Source: Cheilinus undulatus (taxonomy: Eukaryota > Chordata > Actinopteri > Labriformes > Labridae). From it: a stretch of 64,000 nucleotides of DNA. Both the position numbers and the translations under genes were made by a program. The DNA is taken from assembly GCF_018320785.1 (NCBI RefSeq), contig NC_054882.1, positions 26,044,719-26,108,718 of the forward strand. Reading direction: 5' to 3'. The notes under the pieces were generated by a model. It did not search any database. It saw nothing but the letters and a program-made list of their open reading frames with translations, and was not told the DNA's origin. Shown piece by piece: positions 36,730 through 49,460 of this stretch. Numbering within the stretch: the first letter of the stretch is position 1; each line of letters starts with the position of its first letter.

Positions 36730-37278
36730 TAAACTTAGCACAAAAAGTAAGGAAATTTGTGTATGGCAGATCATTTCTTTGTTGTAACAATGCTTCTTGG
36801 CAATAAATCTTGTTGCCAGGCTGACTTGCGACAAATGCTGTTTGAAGAATGGGATGCCATCCCACAGCAGTGTGTGACCAGGCTGATCACCAGCATGAGT
36901 AGGGAGTGCCAGGCTGTTGTGGCTGTGTATGTTTCTTCCACGCTACTGAGGCTCCTGTTTTTCAGATGAATAAATTGTTAAATTGGCAATATGTCTTGTT
37001 TCTTCAAACTTCAATCATCCAAACACCAAACAAGAGTCAATGTTAGAATCAGCTGTTTGGCATTGGCAAGGAAGATTTGGCAAATTTTTCATTGGCGCAA
37101 CCCACATACTCGGCTCTGCTGCTCATCCCACAAATGCATGTTCCTTACAAATGTGGCACCATTTAAAAGGGTGATAAACAGACTTTCCAATGGTTTAAGA
37201 TTTATTGCCAAGAAGCAATGTTACAACAAAGAAATAATGTACCAAACACAAATTTCCTTACTTTTTGTGCTAAGTTTA
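36730..37278. mobile_element. 549-bp Tc1/mariner deletion derivative with long inverted ends
   Basis: The left end (TAAACTTAGCACAAAAAGTA onward) and right end (CTTTTTGTGCTAAGTTTA) are inverted repeats of roughly 75 bp, nearly identical. They run inward to the GCTTCTTGGCAATAAATCTT block. Between them sits a remnant encoding EEWDAIPQQCVTRLI, the C-terminus of a Tc1 transposase. The rest of the transposase is deleted, so it is a recent-looking non-autonomous copy. A decayed relative is at 16840-17333. Confidence 0.85.
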
Positions 37279-39007
37279 TGTATAATACATTGTGTAGAGC
37301 TCTGGGCTCTGTTATTATACTGTAAAACACAATTAATGACTATGTAGTTTTTTATTTTGATGAGGAGGCTTTTATTTTAAAATGGTCACCTTTCCCATTG
37401 GGTAACATGATTTTCTTTTCCTTAATTCTGTTGTTAAGACAAGAAACAAAAGAAAAGCAAACTGAAGAAAAAAAAACAAATTGGACCTTTTTTTGTTTGT
37501 TGGTTTGTTCTTTATCTTTCTGGGTTTTTTTTTGTTTTTTGTTTTTTTGTGGTTGAAATAGGTTTTTCTGTTTTTGCCAAAAAAAAAAAAAAAAAAAAAT
37601 AGCAAAAGTCTTCAGATTTCTGAGGCTCAGGAACTAACCAGGAAATGGGACTGCCTCAAAGTACACTGATCCTAAAAGCCATGAATTGTTTAAAAGTACT
37701 CTGTTCAACCCCACTTCCAAAATACAGGGTCTAAAATTTAAGGTCATTTTATTTAAGAAAAAGGAGCTGCCATAACAACCTTTTTTAAATGTTCCATACA
37801 GTAGATGCATTGTGGGTTGTATGTTTGAATTTCAAAACAGAGACTGATGGAAATTTGTCAGAAAACAATTTTTGTACGGGAAATCTCAGCAACAGGATTG
37901 AACTTCCACTTTGTCCTCAGGGGGCAACAAAAGCAACATAAACCAAAAATTCTTCACTAGAGCTTTAACCCTCTGAGACGCAGTTGTTTACAACAAGAGG
38001 AGACAGATTATACAAAGCCGAATGACTTTTGAACCGTAAATTGTAGCCACTTTTTTTCCTCGGGAAGCTATCCGTTTTGCTGTTCTCGCCTTCGTAGAAT
38101 TCGTAGATTTTCTAGAAAAGCTGGAACTTTGGTGACTTTCTGGGGTCTTTAAAGATAAAACCCACAACAGAAATTCTGAAACTGAATGTCTTTTTATCTT
38201 TTTTAAATCTATTTTTGATCATTTCCTCTGTTAGCTTAGCATTAGCCACTATTTTGTGTTCCCAAAACAGATGTCACATGGGCTGTGACAACCAATGGCA
38301 GGCTGTCAGGACTTTTGTTTTGTAATAATGTGAACATTTTAAAGACTTTTCATCACAGAATGATTATCTTTTTCTATTTTGATCCCCAAGAGATGAAAGA
38401 AAAAGTTTGTGCCAAAATAAAGCCATTGTCATTGTTGTTTACTATGTGTCACACATAAATATCTGTGTTTTCATTTCCGTGTCGTTTTTTTTTTTTGTTG
38501 TTTTTTTTTGTTTAGTTTAGTTTTGTCTTTATAGTTTTAGTTTGAACTTTTTAGGATAATAAGCCCAGGCGAGACAAAATGGTTAAATAATATCTCAGAG
38601 TTTTAATGATCTGCAGCACATTTCTACATTTTTTTTAACATTAAAAAGTGCTTGGCATGTCAGTTATTTTAGTCTTTTATTAAATCATTAGTTTATACAT
38701 AAAACTGAGCCTCGTTCTGATATCATATATACGAATACAAAAATATAAATATAAAACATCGTTAATCAAGTCCGTCACATCCTACTTTAACATGCACTGG
38801 CCTTACTTTACATTATAACAGCTTGATTAAGTAAACTATTAGTATTACTGTTTGCAGCTGCTCTAATAATCTTTCCTGGATCTCAGGCCTGAGTGATGAA
38901 AGTGCAGATGAGATGAACTGTGGCATTATAACACAGTCAGATTCAGCTCTTCATGGTGTCTCTCTCCAGCAGTCAAAATGCTGTCATGGTAGATTTTCGC
39001 TCTGTCT
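37279..39007. other. Intergenic DNA between SUSD6 and SLC10A1
   Basis: The two genes are convergent here. T-rich and A-rich low-complexity runs lie at 37480-37600 and 38485-38515. The frame at 37372-37605 is a product of those runs. No exon is recognised. Confidence 0.45.
38676..38681 (-). other. Candidate SLC10A1 polyadenylation signal
   Basis: The minus strand reads AATAAA about 330 bp after the SLC10A1 stop codon. It is the nearest exact match that was seen. Use is inferred. Confidence 0.35.
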
Positions 39008-42000
39008 TTAAATGACAGTGTCCTTGTTTAAACTTATCTCTGCGTAAGAAGAAGAAAACAGACATTAGACTTTAGTTCAGACTTTAGTTTAGAATTTTAA
39101 AGAACGACAGCTACAAAATATAGTGAGAGTCTGCATGTTTGTTTCAGCCCTCTCTCAGCCTCTCTACACAAACACACATGCAGCTGTGACATTTACCCTT
39201 GGCTGGAGGTTTAAGTCTTTGGTAACATCTGAAGCACAGCGACAGCAGAAGGCCCTCAGCGACCTGGAATGTGTGATATACCAGAGGAAAGAGCATCAAA
39301 GCTCCAATGTCCTGCGGTGAGAAGGACACCTTAAGGATGGTAAAGCACAGCTGGATGTTTTGACACCCTGTTTCCATGGCGATGGTCCTGCATAATCTAA
39401 AAGAGAGGGGAATCATTGTCAGACACCAGATACATCAAACAGGAAGATATGACTTCTTTTGCAGCTATAACAGCCTCTATTATTCTTGGAAGGCTTTCCA
39501 CAAGATTTTTAGTGCTTCTGTGGGAATTTGTGCCCATTTATTCTGTAGAGCATTTATAAGGTCAGGTACTGATGTTGGACGAGAAGGCCTGGCTCACAAT
39601 CTCCATACCAGTTCATCCCAAATGTGCCCAATGGTTACACCTCTCAAATTACATAGTCTTTCAATAAAATCTATACTCAAGATGGTTTATTACTTAATAA
39701 TATTAGGTAAACATTAAATCACTTCTTTCTTTAAATGTTTTTACATAATGAGGGAGAAAAGATTTTTAAAAGCTACACCTTTGTGGCCATTGTGCACAGG
39801 TGGAGGAAAAAGAAGCAAATACTTCAACTGATCATCTGTTCTGATGAAACTCAGTTTAGCTGTGAATTGAGAGAGCAGTGCAGACTGAGTGTACAGTGGT
39901 GTCTGTGCGTCTACTCCTCATCTTCACTACTCTGTTTATCATGAGCTATAAATAGGCCAGGTCTGAAATACATGCTTTTATGTTGGACTCATTGAGATAT
40001 CATCTTGACTAGAGGACTAATAATTTCATCCTCATCTGTAAATTGGGCCACTTTATGAGCTTTATAAGGAATGAATGAGACACAGCAGGGAATTAACTTT
40101 TTTTTTCACCAGTAAGGATAGGTGTACAGTATGTAGTGTATGCTGACTTACTTTGGACTTTGTTTACATAAGCCAGACAGGATGTATCCCATGGTGAAGC
40201 CAATCAGGGGCATCAGCACAACCGCGGTTATGATGTCAAATGTGACTATCATCCACAAAATGTCTCTGATGACATAAAGAGAGAGGGATAACAATGTGAT
40301 GCCACAGACCACCAGCAAGATCAGACCACCCTGTCAAGAGAAGAAACCATTTACATGTTACACTCTAAAAGTGAGCATACATCAGCATTAAGATGACACT
40401 TTTCTTTGCATCTACCTGTCCAAGTGTAGAGAACATCCTTTAGTTGCATCATAGAACATTCTCTAAAAAGAATCAGTTCTGGCTCCTGGGGTTCAAACTC
40501 TCCACTCTCTTAAAGTAAAATCCTGATATCAATGTTTTTCATATTGTAGTTCCTTTATGGGCCATTTGCATACATGTGACTACTATGATGTCACTAGTGC
40601 CAGTGTTGTCATTAGACTATAATGCATTTCAGTTAATATTTATGTTTGAGGTGTATCTCAGAGCCTTTAAATTACCCCCCCCCCCCCAAAAAAAAAAAAA
40701 AAGGGAGTTGGCTGCATTGTTGCCATTGTAACAGTTAGCTCATTTTGGGGCTGAAAAGTTTGTCAAAATTTAATTGAGTTCTGATGGTGCTTATTCGTGC
40801 CACTCTTAAACCCCTTTTCGTTACTGTTTCTGCCCATTTTTTCAACTGTTTTTCCACTTTTATCCCTTGTAGCCACTTTTTATTTACTTTACATCATTTA
40901 CCCTCATATGTTTAACCCCTTTTTGCCTTACTTGACCCATTTTTGCCCCTTTTATCCAATTTCAGCCACTTTTAAGCCACCATTCACAATTTTCCGACTC
41001 ATTTTTGAACTAAGTTGCTTGAATTACGCTCACAGAGAAAGAACACAAATACAGAGGTAATTCTCTGTACACAAGCAGTGATCTGAAAGCACACAAAAGC
41101 CTTGATGCCTACAAAGATGCCCACAAAAATACTTCATTGTTCATGATTTTGTCAAAATAAGTGCATCAGACTAAACATTCGTGAGTATTTTGTCTGTTTT
41201 CAACATCTAATTCACTTGAAAAGTCCCCAGTAAACACAGGCGTTGCTAGTGTTAGCATTAGCATCAGGCCATTCAGTGCTCCAGTTACAAATGAGACAGT
41301 GCTATGATTAATGCTGCTTTACACTTACTACAATTCTTTGCTGGTATCTAATACTGACATTTTACATTTTCTACACTTTCCATGTCCAAAATGTGCACTA
41401 CAAAGATTACTGTGGTGAATTTGTGGACAATATTCTTTATTAGAGTATTAATTTAGCTTTAGCATCCAGCTAATAACATGCCTATTTTGCTGTTCAGGCA
41501 GAGGCAGGATCGAAAGGGACAGACTGTGGCCTCATTTCCACATGATTATGGTGAAGAGCTGAGCCCAAAGTCCATTAATTCCCATGGGAATCCCATTGAT
41601 ATCCAGTGTGCCTGCAAAACTCCCCTGCATAATAATTTCCAAAAAAGGGCCGTGAGTACATTGAGAAAAATTGAACTTTTGCAATAGATTTCAGAGAGAC
41701 CACATTGCATTGTGCTAGCTGACCAGGCTGCTAACTAGCTAACAGGCTGTGTTAAGTCATATCTATCAGCTGGGTGCTGTCATATTGTTTTAGCAGTGTC
41801 AGACATATTCAAACATTTAAGTAAACAGTTAGAGGGTATGATTAGATGTAAAAAAAAAAAAAACAAATATGTGCACAACTAGACAAGTTAGCTTAGCTTA
41901 GCTTTTTTGACTGTTCATATGTCCTTATATTAAATGTATGGTTTGATGGTATTTTGTGCCTTAAACGTCACCTGGAAGACACATCCCTCCCTCCAACCAC

Positions 42001-44843
42001 CTTCCAGTCAGGTGAAGTAATGAGCTACCCCTCGTCCATTCAACTGTCACCATCCAGACACCTACCAAATAAATAAGTTTCTCTTAATTTACCAAAGAGT
42101 TTCGACTGGGTTGAATTTGTTTGCTTGTTTGTTTTAATCTATGACATTATTAAAATTAGACTTGTGGTAGCTAATACTAACAAACCTAATGCCTAATACA
42201 GAAGCTAGCAAGTAAGCTAGCATAGTTGTCTGGGGAAGTAGCAAGCTCACTCGCTCAATACGATGGCGACTGGATGAGAGGTTAAGCTCATTGCTTAGTT
42301 TGATTGGAAGGCGGTTGGAGAGCGGGGCGTCCAGGCAGCTGCCGCCTTCCAGGTGAAGCTGAGTGCACAAAACACCACCAGGGATGGGAATTGGTAAGAT
42401 TTTATCGATATTGATGCTGTTATCGTTTTTGGATCACTAAAAATGTTAAACATCCTGTGTTTGGGAGGAAAACATCCTAAAATATACAAAAAAAAAATCA
42501 TTTTTTTGTTGGATATGTCTCAGTTAAAACAAACTTCTCTCTGAATCTTTAATCCGTGAACTTGAAATTAGAATACAGTACTACTGCTCATTTTCTTTAA
42601 AGATAAAAACCTTAAAATAAATATAAAACTAATCTCTGCATCCTAGATCCTTGGAGGTATCAAAATAAATTGAACTCCTGTGCAAAATTAACAGTTCTTG
42701 TGCAAAACAATGCATGTCATGCATTAGACATCACTGTTTGCCAGATGTTTCACAATGCCTTGTGTGTCATTTTCGAAGAAATGAAGCAACACTTTTTACT
42801 GCTTTAGTCTGTGTTTGTGACAGTTCACTAGAAATGGGTGGTAATACGGTAATACAATATCCTTGGGTACTAAAATAGCCATGGTGTTGCTTTGATTACC
42901 ATCATGAAGATGGTGCTGTGTGATGAGCACACATTAGTAATCAATTTCTAGAGAATATGTGTATTTTTCCGCCCACAGTACCACCGCCTGTGTATTAAAC
43001 TTTAAAAGTGATTACTGAACTCCTGTTAATGATGAACAGTCAAACTGTTAGACAAGCTCTAATGTGATCCAAGACAACGTGAGTTTAAAAACACTCTAAC
43101 TCTTCTTTCTGGGTATACATCAGTGATGAGAAATTATTATGCATACCCACAGGTGCTGCGTCTTGCTGCAGCCATGCAAGGTACAGTCAAAACCACTGAG
43201 GGTTTTTAAAAACATTTAAACTTATCTTTACCAGTTTAATGTGAAATGTAGATGAAATTATTCAATGCTTGTTGGTCATTTTATGTGCTTGAGTATTCTG
43301 TAACTTTTTATAAGATCATCATAAAGTAAACACTCAGCAGGATGGAGCTCGCCATTGAAGCACAACAGAGATATAAAATGATAATAAAGTCCAATCCTTA
43401 TCTGTTTAAAAGCACACTGAACATTACATCACATTCCCAGATTCTATGATATTAGATTAGGATAATCACTTCAAAGAGTCAAAAGAGAAACTTAATTTGA
43501 TCCCCTGCCCTGATTTAACCTGTTTTACCTAAATAATTCACTTCTCCTGCTCCTGTAAACTTCTTATAAACCTGTTTAATTTTAGACTCAAAGCATTTTG
43601 ATAACGGGTTAGATGAAGTGCGTTGTGCGTATGCATGCACACCAACAAGAGCTTGTTTAATGTGTTTTTTACACACCTTGCAGAGATACTGTATAGTCCT
43701 GTAAATTATTGTCTATGTCCTAAACCTCTCTGTTCCTATTTGCTGACTGCCAGATGCGAGGCCTGTATTTTATGGCATGCAGGAGTGAGGCATCGATAAG
43801 GGAATCGTTAAGATAAAATGTAAATGATGTCAATGGATCCAGCCAATTGGTTCTCAACGTGGTGTTACACCACTGAGTAAATATATGCTGCCTTCCAGGT
43901 AGGCCAGCTTCTTCACTTATTTCTTGATATGCAGTTTAAGTCCTGTTTTATCTCAGTAATACAAGAATATGAATATTGAAAAGATGATCTTATCCCTAAT
44001 GGCTACAGGTAGTTTATTAGCTTTATACAGTATCCATGCATAAAAAAGGGCACTTTCTCTTATTGGACACCAGATGAAACTAATTAACAAAATCCACTAT
44101 TGCATTTCCTCCAAATAAAATAAATCTAGATTATTGTTAAGATCCTCACTTTTTTGATGAATGGGGAGTACTTTGGTTTGTAGTGATTGATGGCGATGCC
44201 AGTGGCACAGGGCACCACTGTCAACAGGAGGGCAGTGATGATGCCGAGGTAGGGTACATTGTCTTTCAGACTGGGGAAGCCTTGGCAGTAAATAAAGAGC
44301 AGCAGAGGCATCATACCCAGGGCGGCAATACTGGAGAAAGTAGTCATCACGATGCTGAAAGGAATAAGAGAGGCGTGTGAAGTTATAAATCTGATGCCTG
44401 AAATGCAACAAGACAAAGCTGAATGTATGAATGAAGGTTTACCTGAGGTTCATGTCGCCCTGTACAGCAAGACTGAATATGTTTGATAATGACCCCCCCG
44501 GACAGCAGCCGCATATGAGCACGGTCACGGCCTTGTAAGGACTCATCTTAAGCACTTTAGCTAAACAGAAAGCAGTCAGAGGCATGATGCCGAACTGGGC
44601 CAGCAGAGCAATGCCAACTCCCTTTGGTTTTAGGCAATGGGCTTTTATTTTGGAAACCTCCATCGTACAGCCAAGCGATACCATGGTGATGAAGAGGAAG
44701 ACGACGGATAAGGTGTTGATGATGGCATTTAGAAAGGGAGGGATGTTCAGGAGAGCCAGGCCTCCATTGTCAGTGAGATTTCCATCATTAGAAAAATGAG
44801 TTGTTCCATTGTAGACGTCTGTGATGTTCATGATAGTAGTCAT
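39008..44843 (-). CDS. slc10a1: Sodium/bile acid cotransporter (NTCP family), complete
   Basis: NTCP imports conjugated bile acids with sodium across the hepatocyte basolateral membrane. Exons on the complement: 44443-44843, 44150-44354, 40152-40330, 39197-39396, 39008-39039. They total 1017 bp (338 residues; human 349) in continuous phase. Start MTTIMN was chosen over an upstream ATG because that sequence is a pyrimidine-rich acceptor ending at 44858. The N-terminus has NXT sites (NIT, NGT, NLT) and no signal peptide, as in the family. Conserved blocks: [24 protein letters not shown], the [12 protein letters not shown] crossover loop, GDMNL and [11 protein letters not shown] with the sodium-site Glu and Gln (residues 270 and 274). 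Residue 280 is Phe where human has Ser267. The tail is short ([10 protein letters not shown]). It is closer to SLC10A1 than SLC10A2 in the METGCQN region, and the SUSD6 neighbour agrees. Confidence 0.9.
39410..39660 (-). mobile_element. Tc1/mariner-like transposase C-terminal remnant in an SLC10A1 intron
   Basis: Minus-strand translation gives [12 protein letters not shown] then, after a break, [10 protein letters not shown]-like or [11 protein letters not shown]-like residues in shifted frames. The latter resembles the WxxIPxE block near the C-terminus of Tc1/mariner transposases. Frames are broken. The call rests on a short match. Confidence 0.45.
40675..40702. repeat. Poly-C/poly-A low-complexity tract
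   Basis: A run of thirteen C is followed at once by a run of A. It lies in the largest SLC10A1 intron. Confidence 0.8.
40800..41010. repeat. Degenerate tandem repeat of CCCCTTTTTGCC/CCACTTTTA units
   Basis: About 210 bp consists of loosely repeated units such as CCCATTTTTGCC, CCACTTTTA and ACCCCTTTTTGCC, strongly pyrimidine-biased on the plus strand. It lies in an SLC10A1 intron. The open frame across it comes from the bias. Confidence 0.55.
42380..43830. repeat. Decayed hAT-like repeat region in an SLC10A1 intron
   Basis: GGGATGGGAATTGGTAAGAT followed by ATCGATATTG near 42380-42430 resembles the ends of a fish hAT-like family. The partly inverted GCATCGATAAGGGAATCGTT lies at 43790-43810. 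The interior has no transposase frame. Limits and class are uncertain. Confidence 0.3.
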
Positions 44844-44857
44844 CTCAGCACTGTCAC

Positions 44858-45790
44858 CTGACACACAAAGCACATGAAGGACAATCAGAGCAGAGAAAGT
44901 GTTGGGAGGTAAGAATGAAAAAATCATTTTACTGCATCTTTTGGCTTATTCTGCTCTTTTATTTTTATCATTTTGAACGTAAAGCACCCATTATAAATCT
45001 TACCTGTTGTGCTGGTTTATAATTGTCAGCTGACAGATTAGTTCAGCTCAGGATAAAATTAAATCAAAATATTGCCTGTAAAAATGTAAACCACTGTGTA
45101 ATGTTTCTTTCATTGCTTCTTCTAATTTGTTACTGAATGATTTGTTGTAATGATTTCCTCAGCCAGGTTGTTTGAGGAGAATTTCATCACATGCAAGCTC
45201 TACTTCAAACTCCAGTTTCAAAGATTACTTTATGCGGAGGTTTTCCTCTGATACTGACTTCTAACAAAGTTCCAACAAGTGATGCAGTATCCTTGATCAG
45301 TATTGATTGGTAAGTATTGCACTGACCTGTCACAATGCTATCAGTTTTCAGACATCAGCACAGTCTGGCCTTTATCACTGATCAAGTAAAGTGACAGAAG
45401 GTGCAGTTTAGACCTACAGAAGTTGAAAACAGGCACTTATTAATGTCTTCCATCATTCAGTTATGTATTTGAATAATTATTACATCATTTTAATGCAACT
45501 GAATGCATTTCAACTAAAGTCTCTGCTTTTTTTTCACTGTTTTGAAAATGTAAGTGCATATTTACAGTTTACGTCTTACAATTCTCCTTGCAGAGAGGAG
45601 AACAAACTGTTGGCTATGATGGACGCTGTCACCTCATGGAGAGCATGTCCAGCTGCAGGCTGCTCTTACTGAGCTGCTCCACAAACAAACTAAGGAGACC
45701 CTCCCTCTTAGGGGCCACCAGACTGCATAACACCATGCTGGGGAGGAGCTGGGGGGGCACCAGCAATAAAGTCACTTAAGTGCTATGCCA
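44858..45790. other. Upstream of SLC10A1, no exon assigned
   Basis: The untranslated first exon and promoter of SLC10A1 should lie here or further right, but no donor could be assigned with confidence. Open frames at 45463-45779 follow an acceptor-like TCTCCTTGCAG but resemble no gene; they may be from a retroelement. Confidence 0.35.
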
Positions 45791-46400
45791 GAGGTGTCCA
45801 AACTATAGCCCAGGGGCCAAATGCGGCAATTTTTAACTGGCCCACAGCATATTCTAAAACATAAGTGAAAATGGCCCACATTAGAACATGAAGCCAGTGC
45901 GTGACTGTATATTGTATGTTTTTTTTTTTTTTTTTTTTTTTTTGAGGATAGTTTTGCGTTACCTTGGGGGCTTTTCTGGAAAAGTAACCCAAAACTCTAC
46001 TCGTCTGTCAATAAGAAAACACACAAAAAAATGATAGCTTGTGAAGACGGTATGCATTTATTTGGATTAGTGTTTATTTCAGTTCTAGCACTAGGCAGTG
46101 CTTCCATGCTAATTATGTAAACAAACATTTTGACAGGATAATTTATTGAAGGGCTTTTTTCATGAGACAACACTGTAAATTCTCTGGTTCATGGAGCGTC
46201 ATTGATAGTGGCAGCCAGGCCCAACCAGGGCTACCCTGAAATCTGACTGGCCTCCCTAACATCTTTGAAATGACTGGCTTTTTGCCTTGTCAGCTATTAA
46301 CTAGCCATTTAAGCATATTCAATCACTGAAGACATTTTTACCTACAGTAGACTGGATTTACTAACTTCAGTACTCAATCAGAACTATTTACTATCTTAAT
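45791..46400. mobile_element. hAT-like MITE, relative of 56701-57284, right end worn
   Basis: It starts CAGAGGTGTCCAAACTATAG and shares long stretches with the element at 56701-57284, such as CCTGAAATCTGACTGGCCTC. A T run at 45919-45943 interrupts it. No right inverted end could be found. Confidence 0.6.
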
Positions 46401-47659
46401 CTATTTCATTGTCTTTTTGATGTTTCTGCTCATGACCGTTTTTGCTTTTTCACACAAGTTTCTTCCACCAGTTTCACTCTAGTATCCCTCACATTGCCCT
46501 TTGCTCTTCAATGCATTACTTGACTTCTTGTTAAAACCTTTATACATAACTTTTAGTAAGTTTCTGAACATTTATGCTTACAATATTGTCTTACCTAAAG
46601 CATATTTTTACAGCAACACTTTATTTGAAAGGGTATGCATGACACTGAACTAACACTGTCAAAATCATGACATGACAGCGGTCAATCACTTAAAGGAAGT
46701 TTCTTGAATGTTGACATTAAGTGTCATTGGGTCAATTATGTCACCTTTGCTGCAGTAAATTAAGAGCATACCCACTTCTACACAAACCAGGATACCAGTG
46801 GACATCCCAAATCAAGAGTGGAAGTTTTTGGTTTAATTAAAACTAAATTCCTGCAAATGTAACAAATTGCTGATGACAGTAGAAGAATAAAAACACGATG
46901 AATTAAACACTTACCTTATTTTGAGACCGACTTGTGCTCCTATGTTCTCACTAACACTCTTGGTTTATCCTCCTCACATTCCTACGTCTGACTCCTTTTC
47001 TCTGTTTTGCCCCCTGTACCCTCCCCTCTTTGTCACATGGGCCCATGACAACACTGAAAGTGTAAACAAGGCAGCCAAACCCCAAAAAATATGTTCTGTT
47101 GAACTTCTTGCACAACTTTCCCCCCTCCATATGTAAGCCAGACTTCTCCAGCAGCTTTTAAAGACATTTACAGGAAGTCATCCTCGCTCTGTGGTGATAT
47201 GCCAGCATGGTTTTTGTTTTTCAGGGCACCGTGGGAACATTTGGTATCATTGGGCTGGATAATGTGGAAAGAATGTAACTGCCTGTGCACCCCTAAAGGG
47301 CCACTTTATTCATTAGGCCTCACTTGCATGTGTAAACAGACTTTCAATTAAAATTATGCAACCAGGCAGAGGGCGCAGTTTGCCTGGCAGAGTTATCAGT
47401 CTATTCGGAGAGGGGCCTTTTGATTCTGTGAAGGGGCTTTGTGCACCAAGAACTTTCATTTCCAACTCACACAATAGATCAGGTATGTTAGACAAGGCTT
47501 GAAAGTTGCTGCCCTAATCTTCAGAGCATGGTTAGGATTAGATTTTCAAATCTCCATGAAACTCACGTGTTGACATTCAGAGGAATCTCTTAGTGGAACA
47601 ACAGCCTGAGTTTACAGTAACCTACTGCTTCTGCAGAAACTTGAGTTTAACAGAACACA
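46401..47659. other. Intergenic DNA, nothing recognised
   Basis: Only short frames without family resemblance are present, and no splice-framed exon is seen. Confidence 0.4.
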
Positions 47660-48022
47660 TCATACAGCAGCATGGTTGTGCAGTTAAAGAGAGGATTTTA
47701 TTCCAGTGATTGGTGTACATCTAAAATTACTCAACAGTGTGATGCACCATACATTTTAAATGGAGACAGGTCAAGACAGCATGCAGGTCAATCTAGTACC
47801 TGCACATTTTTATCGTGAAGCCATGCGGTTATAACTCATTCAAAGTGTGGCTTCGCTGAAATAAGCAGAGACTTCCCTGAAAAGACATCTAGGTTGATGC
47901 ATTTGTTGCTTCAAACCCTGTATGTACCTGTCAGTACTACTAGCGCCTTCACAGATGTGCACGTTACCCATGATTTGGCCAGTAATACACCCCCACACCA
48001 TCACAGATGCCCGTGTTTGAGC
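47660..48022 (-). mobile_element. Tc1/mariner-like transposase fragment, minus strand
   Basis: Minus-strand frames give VWGCIT-like residues and a following block of the catalytic core with stops. It abuts an oppositely oriented Tc1 fragment at 48025, so two insertions meet here. The exact junction is not resolved. Confidence 0.5.
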
Positions 48023-48024
48023 TT

Positions 48025-48886
48025 TGCCACCAAGACACCTATGACTACTCTGATGGAGTTACATGCTTCAGCAGCTGAGATAGGAGAGATTCTGCATACA
48101 ACAACTGTTGCCCAGGTTCTCTACAGTCAAAGCTAGACTTCACCAAAAGACGTGGAAATCCCCATGGTCAAGCTGAAGAAAGTTCTTTGGTTTGATGGAG
48201 CTTTTTGGCCATCAGACAAGACACTATGTTTGGCAGACACAAAACACTGCACATCTCTACAAACACACCATCTCCATTGTGAAGCACAATGGTGGCAGCA
48301 TCATGCTGTGGGGATGCTTCTCAGCAGCCTGGAAAAAAAGACTTGTAAAGGTAGAGGGTAAAATGAATGCGGAAAATACAGGAAAATCCTGGAGGACAGT
48401 CTTATTCCGTCTGCAAGAGAACTATGATAGTGACCCAAAGCATACAGCGAAAGCAAAAGCAAAAGCAGAAATGGTTTAAAGATAACAGGGTAAATGTTGC
48501 GGAGTGGCCAAGTCAATGCCCAGACCTCAGTCTGATAAAGAATTTGTGGCTGGACTTGAAAAGGGCCATGACAGAGCTTGAGCAGTTTTGCAAAGAAGAA
48601 TGGAGGAAAATTGTAGTATCCAGAAGTGCAAGCCAGATTGCAGCCAACGGTGCATCTACTAAATACTGACTTGAAGGAGGTGTTATTTATGTAGTCACGT
48701 ATTTTTCATTACATAGTTTTAGTCAAATAACATTACTTTAGAAATCTGTTTGCACTTTGATATTAAAGAGGGTTTTTTGGTCAGAAAAGCGCAAATTTTA
48801 TTGACCATTATTGATTTATAAAATCAATGAAAGGGTAAAACATCCAATGGGGTGAATACTTTCCATAGACACTGTATAGGCCTACT
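48025..48886 (+). mobile_element. Tc1-like transposon fragment, plus strand
   Basis: Transposase pieces in shifting frames read in order: HASAAEIGEILHTTTVAQVL (helix-turn-helix side), KHNGGSIMLWGCFSA and DPKHTAKA (catalytic core), then QCPDLSLIKNLWLDLK. The right end AAACATCCAATGGGGTGAAT at 48839-48858 matches the inverted end of the copy at 25905. Several frameshifts and an inserted AAGCAA-type repeat make it dead. Confidence 0.8.
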
Positions 48887-49460
48887 CCCACAAAAAGGTC
48901 CAGGCCTTTTATTCTAGTTGTAACCATGACTGCGTAATACACAACCTGAGGGGACTTTTTTATGTGACTATAGATAATGCACACATGAAGCTTATTCAGT
49001 ATTTGATATAATGTGACTGAAAGTTAAATAGCCCTTCTGTTGCTTTGTCTTATGCATGCAAACCTAATGCCTGATCATGAGGTGTATCTGCATATTTATA
49101 GTAGGTTTATATTCATTGATAGCTTGGTGCAGAAGCCTATGGGTGCAAGTGTGCAGCCATGGATAGTGAGTGGGGGAGGGCAGATAGAGAGCTAGGCCAC
49201 CATCTGGCCTCATAATAATATGCTGAGAGAGGAGCCTGGTTATTGAAGCTTACTACAATGGTTGCAATGACCACTTAAACAAAAGGCTTCAGCACAATGC
49301 ATTAAATATGTTTATACAAGAGAGTGCTATTTGCACTGAATGTTTATCTGTAGAGAATATGACATCTAATATGATTGTGGATGTCACAGGGTTTCTTGAT
49401 TCATTTATGCAGAATGAATTGTTGTTTGTAATAACTGTATGGAACTATACAATTAAAAAT
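48887..49460. other. Intergenic DNA upstream of MAX, nothing recognised
   Basis: No coding frame or repeat end is seen. Confidence 0.35.

Noticed and set aside
40797-41060. 87-codon plus frame rich in Phe, Leu and Pro
   Set aside because: It is produced by the pyrimidine-biased tandem repeat.
44841-44927. Upstream ATG that would extend SLC10A1 by 28 residues with a signal-peptide-like start
   Set aside because: The stretch is a pyrimidine-rich intron end with a TCAG acceptor at 44858-44862, and NTCP proteins have no signal peptide.
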